64,000 bases of DNA from Rhaphigaster nebulosa. Lineage: Eukaryota; Arthropoda; Insecta; Hemiptera; Pentatomidae. A model generated the notes under the pieces. That model worked only from the letters and a program-made list of their open reading frames with translations, was not told the origin of the DNA and ran no database searches. Where the stretch lies: contig OX411312.1 in NCBI GenBank assembly GCA_948150685.1, positions 47,839,698 through 47,903,697 on the forward strand. Direction: 5' to 3'. This document shows positions 10,497 through 21,229 of this stretch, one piece after another. Position 1 is the stretch's first letter. Each line of letters starts with the position of its first letter. Both the position numbers and the translations under genes were made by a program.

Positions 10497-13429
10497 TCTC
10501 ATATCTCCTTCGTTATCTTAATTACATATCTTCAATGAGGTTTATAAGGCTCCTAGAGAGTTGCTGTTAGTACGGGAAAACAGGCCAGCAGAAAACAGCC
10601 TCAAAAAAATCAAAATATTTTTTTTTGTTACCTATATTGGTCATATTTCAATCCGGCCAGTTCATTAAGATATATTAAATTCAATTTTTTTTTTTATAAT
10701 CAACTGTATATTATTCTAGAAAGACTTGTTAAGAGTGGCTACAGTACTTACGTTCTAGTTTTCACAACTACGGATGAGAAATTAGTCTGTACTTACCTGC
10801 AAAAAAAAAAAGAAAACGTTAGATTAGAAATTTCAGTAAATATAATCACATAAGTATGATACGAATTAATAGAGTTCAATGGTAATACCTCTTACTAATA
10901 CTTTATACGAAGTACTGGTACTGTTGGCAGTGCCACAGTAAACAGATTATGTTTGTCAGTTCGGAGTTAGTTTCACTAAATTGGATGAGCGAGTCAAGAT
11001 TCTAAAATAGATATATTTGCTTATCCTACTCTACTTCTAGGGCAGTTGATGTTAGTCGAAGCACTTACTATTAAAAGTTTTTATTCCTGTCTCAAGAACT
11101 ACTCTAGATGCTCTCAATTTTGCCAGGAGTACTGTACAGATCTCCACATATTATTTGGTGATTTCATTCATCAATCTAGACTTTTTTTTTTTTACAAAAG
11201 GAAAAAGATTGAATTCTTAAAAAGTACCATTTCTTCATATGCCAAGCTGTAATTTAAAACTTAAGATGCTGATATATACTGGGAAAACTAAATAAATGTA
11301 AATCCAAATCCGGAAAATGTCACTTCGGCAGTACCGCACACCTTCCCAAACCTATGCCAATATTTCATACGTCTCTAACGAGATAGTTCAATTCTAACTG
11401 AAATGTGGGATGGAAATCGGATGACATTTTTATGTATTGTATTTCGGAAATTAAAAATTATATGTATCGTTTAATATTTGGGATTGAAACGGGCGAGTAT
11501 ATTTGATGGCCTGGAGAATGAATGCACCAATACAAAGGAAACGTTTTAAGGATTAAAAATTTGAAATGTTTTTATCATAAAGTTTAATCATTCACAAAAC
11601 TGCCAATATACTGATTTATAATTTTCAAATTTATTATAAGCGTTACTTAATTAAAGTGATATTGTATGCATTTTTTATTATTGTTTTTTTTTCTTCAAAA
11701 GACTCGAATAAATACATTTTTTGAAATTGAGATTTTTATATATTCTGGTCATTCATAGCCATTAGGTAATATTAACATGATCGAACTGATCAGTTTATGT
11801 CTGAAATTGTACTAAACGAAACATATTTAGAAAAGATTTCTCAAAATTACAATTTTGGATTTAGTTCGTTAGGGAATTTATCTCCATAGACAATGAATTG
11901 TATTGTAACTACTGTATTTAGAATGGAAATAAATATGTTTTAAAGAATAAATAATAGGTTTAGTAAAACTAACTTTTACGAAAAATAAAAGAAAGAAATT
12001 ATATTAAGATATTATCGGAATGTTAACTTTCTTTCTTAAGGCCTTAAGTTTTCAAACTTTTTTTTGCCATGTTGATTTTTTTCAGTTATTAAGTCTCTGT
12101 AATAACATATATACATTATTCCAATTTTAATAAAATATTTATTTAAATAATTTCGTTTCGACAACGTTCCGGACACATATTGACCATTTTCCAATCATCC
12201 TTCTATAAAAAATAAGGCATTTTAAATATCGTCTATTATATTATCGACTATTATCATCAGTAATATACTATCTTATAATTTATTATGAATAATGTAACAA
12301 TTTGCATTTAAACTATTATAAAAATGACTGCTATTAATGAAATTTGACTGCAAATTACCATCTACGCCATTAAACTTATAACAATATATTAACCATTCTT
12401 TATTATATTCCTTTTGAAAATAGCTAACTGTTGATGTACAAATTTCTAATGTTTACATCCATATATCGTAATGCATTGTGATTGTTTATAGAAGTGGTGT
12501 ATCTATAGCCCAGCATAGGGCTTAGAAAAACATTAAAAAAATAAAATAAAACAATTCACTATTGGTCCACTCGAAATTCCCCTCACAATGGATTCAGTTA
12601 AGCCAAGCTATAATTCTTGAAGGAAATATTATCTACTTTAGGATGGTGCAATTGGAACTTAATTACCTTGAATATATTTGGAGTTATCGCATCCTATTCA
12701 ACAAATAACGTGACACTTAAAAAAAAAACACCAAGCCTAAGTGCCCTCCTTTCCTGGGTGGAATCGGACCAAAGCCCATATGAACTTTTCTGTTGCTCTT
12801 GAAGTCAGCCATAACATGTTTAAATGTTTCCGGTCATTAACGGAACGTCCTGAATATTTAGCATTATTATGATATATTTCTTTTTTGTATATGGTTAGCC
12901 ATTAGATATAATAAGACTCGAGTTATAAAAGCAGTCCCTAGACTTCGCCTATCTGGAATATACAAAGGGTAATCTAAGCTCTAAGACCTCGGAGTCAGTT
13001 TGAGCCGGGGTCATTTTCGTTATCTAATAAGGACACCCTCTTCCTCGAAAATCCTTTTCCGGGTTATTACTGATCAACTGATACCAAGAGGTTCGCTTAT
13101 CAACAACGGCAAGGTTCAGAACCACACCTCGTTTAGAATCACAGCATGTTAAAGACCAACAAAAAAAAAGCAAAGACTAAATATACAGAATAGAATAGAA
13201 AGCAATCTTTTTTCTGCGACGAAGTCCCTTAACAATAACTATGGTGTACAAACAAAAATAACAATTCTTGCTATCATATTAAAATAAACAAGAATCGTAA
13301 AGAATAAAAAAAAAAAATAATTCTAGTGAAGTAATATAAACGAGTATTAATAAAAAAGAGCAAAGAGAGTGAGAAAAGAAAATTACATTCACCCATAAAC
13401 TTAATCGTTAAAATAATTTACATCTCATA

Positions 13430-13432
<3 letters not shown>
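10497..13432. other. Unannotated A+T-rich stretch
   Basis: No supported gene or element. A slightly G+C-richer part at 12900-13150 contains a GGTTCAGAACC palindrome that resembles a tRNA B box, but it has no matching A box. Confidence 0.45.

Positions 13433-13485
<53 letters not shown>
13433..13485. repeat. (TA)n microsatellite
   Basis: Alternating TA over about 53 bases. Confidence 0.95.
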
Positions 13486-13488
<3 letters not shown>

Positions 13489-13770
13489 CACTGTAATATG
13501 ATACAGAAAAATAAAATAAAATAAGCAAATAGAAAAAATAGCCTCAACTATTTTTATATTTTCTGTTGATTTTGCTATTTCCAATATTTTCGCATTTTCA
13601 AAATCAAAATTGTGCTTGCTTAGTATACTATGTTGTGCTATGGCGGTAATAATAACATTTTTATTATTCTTGCAATTATTTTTGTGTTGATAAACGTCAC
13701 AGGAAGTTTTCCGAGCACAATAAAGGTACTTATATAACTGTACGATATAATTAAAGCTTTTTATGGCAGT

Positions 13771-13846
13771 AAAAATGCGACCGGTTTCGATTACTACTCA
13801 ATACCAAACAAACCTTTGTAATTATATGTATATAATTATATATATA

Positions 13847-13923
<77 letters not shown>

Positions 13924-13966
13924 GTTTGTTTGGTATTGAGTAGTAATCGAAACCGGTCGCATTTTT
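13771..13966. repeat. Perfect 47-bp inverted repeat flanking a (TA)n core
   Basis: Bases 13771-13817 are exactly complementary to 13920-13966, both containing GCGACCGGTTTCGATTACTA. The 102-base centre is itself almost all alternating A and T (TA run 13851-13920), so the whole 196-base segment could fold into one very long hairpin. Identical arms imply recent formation, gene conversion or an assembly fold-back. Minus-strand Ile-Tyr frames across it are artefacts of the repeat. Confidence 0.9.
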
Positions 13967-13983
13967 AATTTATGTTTAGTTTT

Positions 13984-13987
<4 letters not shown>

Positions 13988-14050
<63 letters not shown>
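13988..14050. repeat. (TA)n microsatellite
   Basis: About 63 bases of alternating TA starting 21 bases after the right arm of the 13771-13966 inverted repeat. Confidence 0.95.
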
Positions 14051-14053
<3 letters not shown>

Positions 14054-16261
14054 TACATACTCACACATTGAGCTTAAATAAAATTTAATTTGCTACTATT
14101 TCAAGCCCTAATTATAGGCTATATTGGAGAAGAGCGATGTATTTTAATAATATATTATTATACCTAGGAGATAAAATCTATTGATGCTCTTGTACTTTAA
14201 ATGCGTGCATCAACATATCCATTACCGGGAAGGGTTATTCAAAGACGAAGATAAATGGATACTCGAGTTACAAAAGGAAATCTGACATACATAAATAAAT
14301 CTATTTCGTACACATCATATTTCACAGCAACGCTATAAGAAACAACATTATAGAAAAAATAGCCAATGATTTTATATTTTCTTAACATAATTCCTTCCAA
14401 AACATTATTAGATAATGAAACAATTATGATTAGTTAGATGACTCAACAATTAGATAAGTTAAATTATAATTAGTAAAAACCACATATGCTGATATTAGCA
14501 GAACGAACCATTTGAATTTAATATTTTTAGAAAATACAGGTTAAAATACGTTTGTGATTTAATTGTTAGCCTAAAACTACATCTGCATACTTTTATTCAG
14601 CATGGGCGTGGAAAGTTATTTTCATTATTCTTTGAACACTTCATGCAGATTTTATTGATTACTTTTGATTTGAGCATTCAAGTTAACATCAATTTTACTT
14701 TCAAGAGTTCTTATTTCACACAAAAAAAACAAGTTGCAACTTTTATTTTACTTACTTTTTTTTTCAAATCAAATTCCATATATTTTTTTTCGAATAAAGT
14801 AATTGAACTATTGATTACATTTACAATTTTTTTTTTTTTTTTTTTTTTTGGTAGGATCTCAACCACATCTTATTTGGTTTTCAAGAAGAGAGATTTGATC
14901 ATTGATTGATATCACTTCCGCAGAAGAGTGTGCGTACTTGGAAAAGTTCAAATAAGCTTTTAGAAATTAACTTTCATAAATTTCTTCGCTTATAACACAC
15001 AATTTTATTTCTATTTTACGAAAAGTTTTTCCATTGGGCCAAGTTTCTTCAATTAAAAAAAAAAAAAATTGACTTCTTTCCCAAGTTTCCGATCCAACGA
15101 AAACCGTGTACTCTTTTAGCGAACGTACGTTAAAATGTACAAATTTCGATTAATTTAATAATTCTTTCACTCACCACTATACTTTGAGCAGAAATTTGTT
15201 TCTGCTCAAGCAGGGCTAGTGAAAATTTAAAATTTTCCATTTTGTTTTCATGGAAATGTAGTTTCCATGAAAATGTTTAGTTTCCATTAAATTCCAGGGG
15301 ACCTTGAAATGTGTATATTCGTTGATACCTCGGATTTAAAAATTTTCAAGATCGCAATACTTTCCCTTACTATATATTTCATATTTAGGTAGATGAAAGT
15401 ACAAAAGTTCTTAAATATTTATACAATAATATTATTTGTTACTATACATGAAAGCTCTTAAAAAGCGGGTACAATAATAATCAATTTTATATACTCAGGG
15501 AATCGTATTACATGTAAATCAAGTTAAAACAAGATTGCATTTCTTTGAACAATTACCTTACCGTAAATGTCTTAGAAAAATGAATTTAAAAACAACAAAC
15601 ACACTACCAACAGATTTTGGCAGATGTGGAGTAATTTTATTGGCGTCTGTACATAGAATCATATCCGCAAAAATTCAAAATCGTAGAGAAGATTTCTAGG
15701 ATGAGTGAAGATTTTTTTATATATTTTAAAAAATGTCCCATTTGTCCAGAAATATTTGAAATTCAATGCCTATCTTAAACGGGATATTATACACCAGCAT
15801 TTTATGCTAGTTCGGTATTTTTCTCTGCTGTGATGTAAGCTAGTATAAGTCCCTGTCTTATCTAGCCTCAAGGCACAGTTTTTTCTCTCTCTCTCTCAAG
15901 GGGTTAGTAAAATCCTTTGCTAAAAAAAAAAGTAATAAAAAAAAATGTACAAAACCACTTTTGTTGCTCTTCTATACATAGGTCTTTTCATAATACTTAA
16001 ATAAGGAATTTTTAAAAAGAGTGGAACACGAGACAACTTTAAGTAACCTTTATTTTATTATTTTAGAGCTGGTAATGGATGAGAGTAATAAATAATTTTT
16101 ATTTAAAAAAAAAGCAAGTAGATGCAACAGAAGTTAAAAAATCTTGTTATTATGTAAAATTGAAAAAAAAATCACTTATTATAGAAGCAACTTCGATCCT
16201 TTAAGGCTGAAAATTCTTCATATCAATTTCAATCGTTTTGACATTTTAATGTAAATTATAT
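14051..16261. other. Unannotated stretch
   Basis: It holds a T-rich run at 14827-14849, a (TC)n run at about 15881-15897 and a partial dispersed repeat at 15185-15300. No coding region is supported. Confidence 0.45.
15185..15300. repeat. Partial relative of the 1598-1925 / 51985-52290 family
   Basis: It shares the GCAGAAATT...TTTCTGC hairpin and the cluster of GGAAAC/GTTTCC blocks around ATTTAATGGAAAC. The right half of the other two copies, with GTGATGCGCGCAC, is absent. Confidence 0.45.
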
Positions 16262-16640
16262 TCCGATATCGTTTTTTGAAAAAGGTATGAGCGCCAAAAA
16301 TTCGAAATTTAGGTTTCTATTTATTATGAAACGTAAAAACCTCTTCTATAGATTCTCGCTTACGAAATATGGATAAAAAAAAATTGAAATGGTATAAAAA
16401 TATACTATTGATGATATGTACCAAATACTGACGACACTCAGTCGTCACTCTGGCCTTGACCATTCCTAGAAATCTTAAAAATATATTCTAATAATGGAAT
16501 ATTTACCATTTTAAGAAGCTACTGTTCACGATAAAAACTAAAATTAAAAAAAATATATATTTTTATTTGGGGAAGAACGTTTATTGTACTTCCTGTAAAG
16601 TTTGCTAAGTGGCGCTTAATCATTTTTTCAAAATACGATT
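16262..16640 (+). mobile_element. MITE-like element, about 380 bp, copy 1
   Basis: The left end (CGTTTTTTGAAAAAGG..GAGCGCC) is matched inverted at the right end (GGCGCTTAATCATTTTTTCA, near 16613-16632). The interior aligns with the reverse complement of 18970-19352, including the CTCAGTCGTC..TCTGGCCTT block at 16439-16455 and CCTGTAAAGTTTGCT near the right end. Length, terminal inverted repeats and lack of an open frame fit a miniature inverted-repeat transposable element. The superfamily is not clear. Confidence 0.75.
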
Positions 16641-17002
16641 AGCTGCTATTTCAGACCATTTTATAGCACATTGATATGCCAAGTTCGATCAAAATTCTGT
16701 TTCGAAAAAATTGAAAAATGTGTAAAATCGATGGTACATGAAAATGGTACTTCCGGTAGAGCGATTTTGGCGAAAAAGTTGTTGTGTATCCCAGGCGTAT
16801 ACTTATACGTAATTTTCATACCAATCATTTTGTGAGATTTGTTTATTTGGACTGTGGGGACCTTGTTTCACGTTCGCAGTATTTTCTCTTGGTATATATT
16901 TCATGTATGTGTATTCTAATCATTTATAATAATATTAGTAAATTATTTTCTATTTTTATCTTTTCCACTTTTGCCACCAGTGAGAAAAACTTGTAGATTC
17001 AT

Positions 17003-17058
<56 letters not shown>

Positions 17059-18377
17059 CAGAAAATACAGTAACATTTATAAAGCACTGTATTGCAAACG
17101 GCAGTACTTTCGAGTTGTATTGGTTGTTGTAGCTGACAGCACCAGGCAATCTATTGTCTGATCCAATTTACATTCAATTATCAGGTTAATGCATGTAATG
17201 TTCTGAGGAAATCTATGTGTAAATTATAATTATTCATTTGTTGGTATTAATTAAAATTTATTTAAAGTAATTCGTGATATTAATTTATATGTTTCCTGAT
17301 AGCCCATATTTTTACTTTGGAAATATTCGCCTCGTGAACATAAATCGAAAAATTCACTTTACCTTCTTGTTTTCAATCATCAGGAATAATACCGTTTATC
17401 CGGAATCATCCGGATATTCCGGATAACAGATGATATGATCAACAAATAAAAAATTCTCAGTATGTACATATTTAATGTAATGTATTTAAGTACTAATGTG
17501 TAAATAAATCGTTCATTCGATAGGGTTTACTTCTCGCTTCCTTTTACGTGGCATATTATCACTTTTCACTTTATACGTCATGCAAACCCACAACAAAACA
17601 GATTTTGTCGAAATAAATTTTTTTTTTTTAAAAATGAGAAAAAAGTTAGGAGCTAAAACTTCAAGAGGCTATAATGAATTCAATTGTTATTTTAAATGCT
17701 TATGAGAAACCAAAAGATTCAAATCCCTGTTTCTACAAGATCTAAAATTAGCCCATTGATTTTCTTTTTTTTTTTTTTAAGAACTTCACAATCTTCTTGT
17801 TTTTTTCTCACGTATAAAAAAAAAACTCTTTGTATTGGAGTTGCTATATACACTGCATACTTTAAATCTTAGACCATTTTCAAAGCTTATAATAAATATA
17901 GAGAATTAGAAAATATCCAGAATACATAATATAAATATATGTTTTGTTTAATTTCAACTTAGTAATTTCAATTTTATAAATTGCAATTATTTAATTTCAT
18001 TTTTTTAATAAATATATTTTCTCTATTAATACCTATAGACCTCTTTATGTATTACATAATATGTCATTTATTATTAAATATAATTAAAAACCTATCTAAT
18101 TATTAAAATTTAAGCTAACATATGAAGCATAATAATGAGAAAAAAAAACCCATCAGGATAGCCCAATGGTAGATTTCGGTAAGCGTGGGTTTTACAAAAT
18201 TTTCAAAACTGAAATTTACATAGAATACACATATTTATTTAAACCTATATGGACATACTCCTAACCAAAGTAAAATGTAACCAAACTTAATCGGTAATTG
18301 TTTCAGAAATCTGCGTAACTCTGCATGCACCTATCCACAAGCAGAAAACATACAAAGAATCTTCACGGATTTTTCTA
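16641..18377. other. Unannotated stretch with one microsatellite
   Basis: Only the TA run at 17005-17055 is supported. Short palindromic sequence TTATCCGGAATCATCCGGAT lies at about 17396-17425. Confidence 0.45.
17005..17055. repeat. (TA)n microsatellite
   Basis: About 51 bases of alternating AT. Confidence 0.95.
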
Positions 18378-18665
18378 TCATAAACTGCACAGACATACCA
18401 AAATACTTTTACGGTGGAGATGTATCAGAAAGCTAAAAGATACTACTTCGATAGAGAGAGCTCTGCTTATAACATTAAAGCGACTCTTTTTCCCGAAGTA
18501 AGACAATCGAGTTATACTATCATGGCAGCCCGATAGCGAATTGAAAATTGGATTCTGAGAAGTAGAAGCCACAGATAAAACATTCTTTTCCAGATTTCTC
18601 AACCGCCTGGCATTTCGAAGGTAATCCTCGGAGTTGGCAAAGAGTATCCCCTCTACCTGAGCCAT
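18378..18665 (-). CDS. Unrecognised 95-codon open frame
   Basis: I do not recognise the product. The composition is more protein-like than most frames here: an N-terminal half rich in Asn, Arg, Leu and Ser (LFANSEDYLRNARRLRNLEK), then a hydrophobic C-terminal third. There is no signal peptide. G+C is a little above the flanks. A GTATGT donor-like site lies near the 3' end on the minus strand, but no polypyrimidine-rich acceptor precedes the start. It may be a chance frame, a decayed element fragment, or an exon. Confidence 0.2.
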   Translation of the reverse strand: MAQVEGILFANSEDYLRNARRLRNLEKNVLSVASTSQNPIFNSLSGCHDSITRLSYFGKKSRFNVISRALSIEVVSFSFLIHLHRKSILVCLCSL

Positions 18666-18969
18666 GAATACAAATTGACTTAAAGAAGTCTACAATCACA
18701 GAGGCTATGGTATTTCTTCTCCTCCTCGTTCAAGAAAAACGGCGTGGAGTCATTTTTCTTCGTCTCAAGGAGGGAGCTTTGTTGATTAATGATGAGCTTT
18801 TTAATTTTTTTTTTTTAACTTTTGAATATTTTAAACATAATTTAACATTTGCTGATTTAATTAAATTATATATTAGTAACAAGTTACTGAAACTTAAATG
18901 AAGCATTTTCATTAATTTAAATGAAATGGAATGAAATTGCCATTATTTATGCAATTCAAGGTTCCTAAA

Positions 18970-19352
18970 ATATACAGCGACGCCGTTTATTGAAAAAGGC
19001 GTAAGCGCCATAAAGCAAATTTTGTAGGAAGCACATGAAACGAATTTTCTCCAAATAAAAATTTATATTTTTTAAAGTTTATTCTGTATTGTATACTGCA
19101 AGAATTTATTAAGTTGTCAAATAATTTGTAATTACAATATACTGTTACTATAAGGCCAGATTGACGACTGAGTTGTTAGTATTGGGTGCTGACGTCATCA
19201 ATAATCGGTTATAGATCAACTTTTTTTTTCTTTTTTTTATATATATATATCGTGAGTGGGAATCGATAGAGATACTATTTACATCTCATAATAAATTAAA
19301 ACCTTAATTTAGAATTTTTGGCTCTTAAGCCTTTTTCAAAAAACGACGTCGA
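18970..19352 (-). mobile_element. MITE-like element, about 380 bp, copy 2
   Basis: The left terminus CGTTTATTGAAAAAGGCGTA and the inverted right terminus (reverse complement reads CGTTTTTTGAAAAAGGCTTA) form terminal inverted repeats of about 30 bases. The reverse complement aligns along its length with 16262-16640, so this copy is inverted relative to that one. It contains a short TA run (about 19238-19250) that copy 1 lacks. No open frame. Confidence 0.75.
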
Positions 19353-19890
19353 AATAAAAATAAATGATAAGGTTGTTATGTACAAAATGATAAAAAGAAT
19401 ATGCCTACAATTAAAAAAATCATATATTTTTTTTTGTTAGTAACCTATATAAATTGTAATGTTACTAAAAATTTCAATAAGATAAGGTCACTATGTACAG
19501 AATAATAAAAGAATATACATTTAAATATACGATAAGCTCACCAAAGATAACAATTTAAAATAATCAACAAGAACTATTAATTTCGTTCATTAATTAATGA
19601 ATATTATAATTATTTTTTTTATAGAGTATCTTTTTTCCAATGGCCTAAATAATAAAAATAGAAACTAGCCTGGGAATTATTTATCTTTTCAGCATCTGTA
19701 ACAATATGCACTGATGTAAATTTAATATAAACTTGAACAAAAAAAAAACCATGGAAATTATTACTTCCAAATAGTTATATACCTAAAAATTTATTTGGAT
19801 TATTTATTTTTTTTTTTCAAAAGCTTTGGTGAGATGATTCATAAACTCTTTTCCTCTATATACGATGTACCGTTTTTATTGAATTATCAT
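19353..19890. other. Unannotated A+T-rich stretch
   Basis: Nothing recognised. Confidence 0.45.
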
Positions 19891-19976
19891 GAAATGCAAA
19901 ACCTCAAATTTTGAGAGTTGATTTTCTTGATCGATTACAAAGGCTCATTATTGAAAATAATAAGCCAAAACTGTAC
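19891..19976 (+). repeat. Dispersed repeat fragment (partner 54405-54503)
   Basis: It shares AACCTCAAA, TTTGAG, TTTTCTT..CGATTACAAAGG and AATAAGCC with 54405-54503 in the same order and orientation. Confidence 0.55.
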
Positions 19977-20282
19977 CATTGATACATGAAATTAGTGGGA
20001 TATAGTAGCAAATGTTAATTAAAGAAAATCCAGCTATTATTTTAAATTAAATTCCTTTAAATAATCAGGAAATTATTGTAATTAATTAATTTATGTAGAT
20101 AAAAAAAAATACAATATTTATGTTGTACGGTCATCAACTTTACAATAATTTTACAACTTAATTAATTAAATACAAGGGAATACCATACAATAAAGATGAA
20201 AATATATTTATTACTACACATTTTTTGTTCTAGCCTCTATCTAGGTATTGTAGATTTATTATACATTATATTATACTTTTCA

Positions 20283-20483
20283 TTAGATTTTGCAATGATA
20301 ATAATTTGATTTCTTTAGGAATTGGAATAGAGTGACGACTTTCTGTCTTTTTCCTTGGAAAATGTCTTTTAAGGTATTCGATTGTTCTGAAATCTGTCGA
20401 ATTACTTCGAATTGGGAACACTCTTCCAGCATGTGTTTGATTATTTGAGCCGTACTATTACACTTTTGACACATGTCTAACAT
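20283..20483 (-). pseudogene. C-terminal tail of an I/R1-like non-LTR retrotransposon
   Basis: The minus-strand frame reads MCQKCNSTAQIIKHMLEECS then QFEVIR, ending LFQFLKKSNYYHCKI before a stop at 20283. The pattern C..C....(T)..H.L..C..F...R followed by a FLK..Y..I ending is the tail after the RNase H domain in I- and R1-type elements (known family pattern). The remnant at 41201-41712 has the same ending, so both probably come from related elements. Only about 65 codons remain, with nothing recognisable upstream. Confidence 0.7.
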
Positions 20484-20845
20484 GAAAAGGTAAATAAAAT
20501 TTATTAAACTAAATGAATTATTATGATGATTCATATAAGGATCTGTTATTCAGGTATTATGAAAATAAATTTCTTATTATTGTTAAATTGAAATGTTAAA
20601 TATTAAAATATAAGAAATATCATATAGGCATAATAAATAATAATTGCAATTAGAACATAGAGATTTATTGATTCATAAATTGACTAATTATAATAATATA
20701 TAACATATTAATTTAAAATAAAAGGATAATATTAACTATTAGTTGTGGAAGAAGTTAAGCTTTCTATATATTTTTATCTCTAGGAAATATTGTCAAGCCT
20801 TTCATCAAGAAGTAGAATCTAAGTCATTCATTATCTTTAATTTAA

Positions 20846-21229
20846 ATGAGTAAAAAAAAATATTTAAAAAAACAAAAGAACCAAGAACAGAAAAACTATT
20901 CAAATAAAAACAAAATATTGCTTAAACAGAACTTGTTTGGTTGCTTAATAAGTGTAGGGTTTAAGATAATTTATACTGTAATTTTCAGTTTTCCCTTATT
21001 AAAATTAAGATTAGATTTGTATAACAACACTGTACAAACAGATTACACAGGAATTTATACTAACGCCAGAGATGTTGCAGATCTAACTCCGCCTGGTTAT
21101 TCAGAGATTAAGATGGTAAACAAAAATTGCCTGAGTATATATTATGATATTAGTGCTAGAATAACCAGGCTGGGAAATTCAAGGAGACGGAATATTTACA
21201 TAAAGCCCGCCATAAAATCAAACAAATAA
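20846..21229 (+). CDS. Unrecognised 127-codon open frame
   Basis: This is the longest frame in the window but I cannot assign it. The N-terminal 30 residues are almost all Lys, Asn and Gln, as expected of poly-A-rich DNA. A hydrophobic stretch follows at about residues 31-52 and then a more balanced segment. Its DNA contains an 11-bp inverted pair, CCTGGTTATTC at 21089 and GAATAACCAGG at 21161, which suggests a small element rather than an exon. At this A+T content one frame of this length in 64 kb is not surprising. Confidence 0.15.
   Translation: MSKKKYLKKQKNQEQKNYSNKNKILLKQNLFGCLISVGFKIIYTVIFSFPLLKLRLDLYNNTVQTDYTGIYTNARDVADLTPPGYSEIKMVNKNCLSIYYDISARITRLGNSRRRNIYIKPAIKSNK

Noticed and set aside
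13060..13140. tRNA B box in GGTTCAGAACC
   Set aside because: It is a simple palindrome without an accompanying A box.
13822..14064. 80-codon Ile-Tyr repeat frame and similar frames at 2491, 16943 and 50693
   Set aside because: They are translations of (TA)n microsatellites and carry no evidence of coding.
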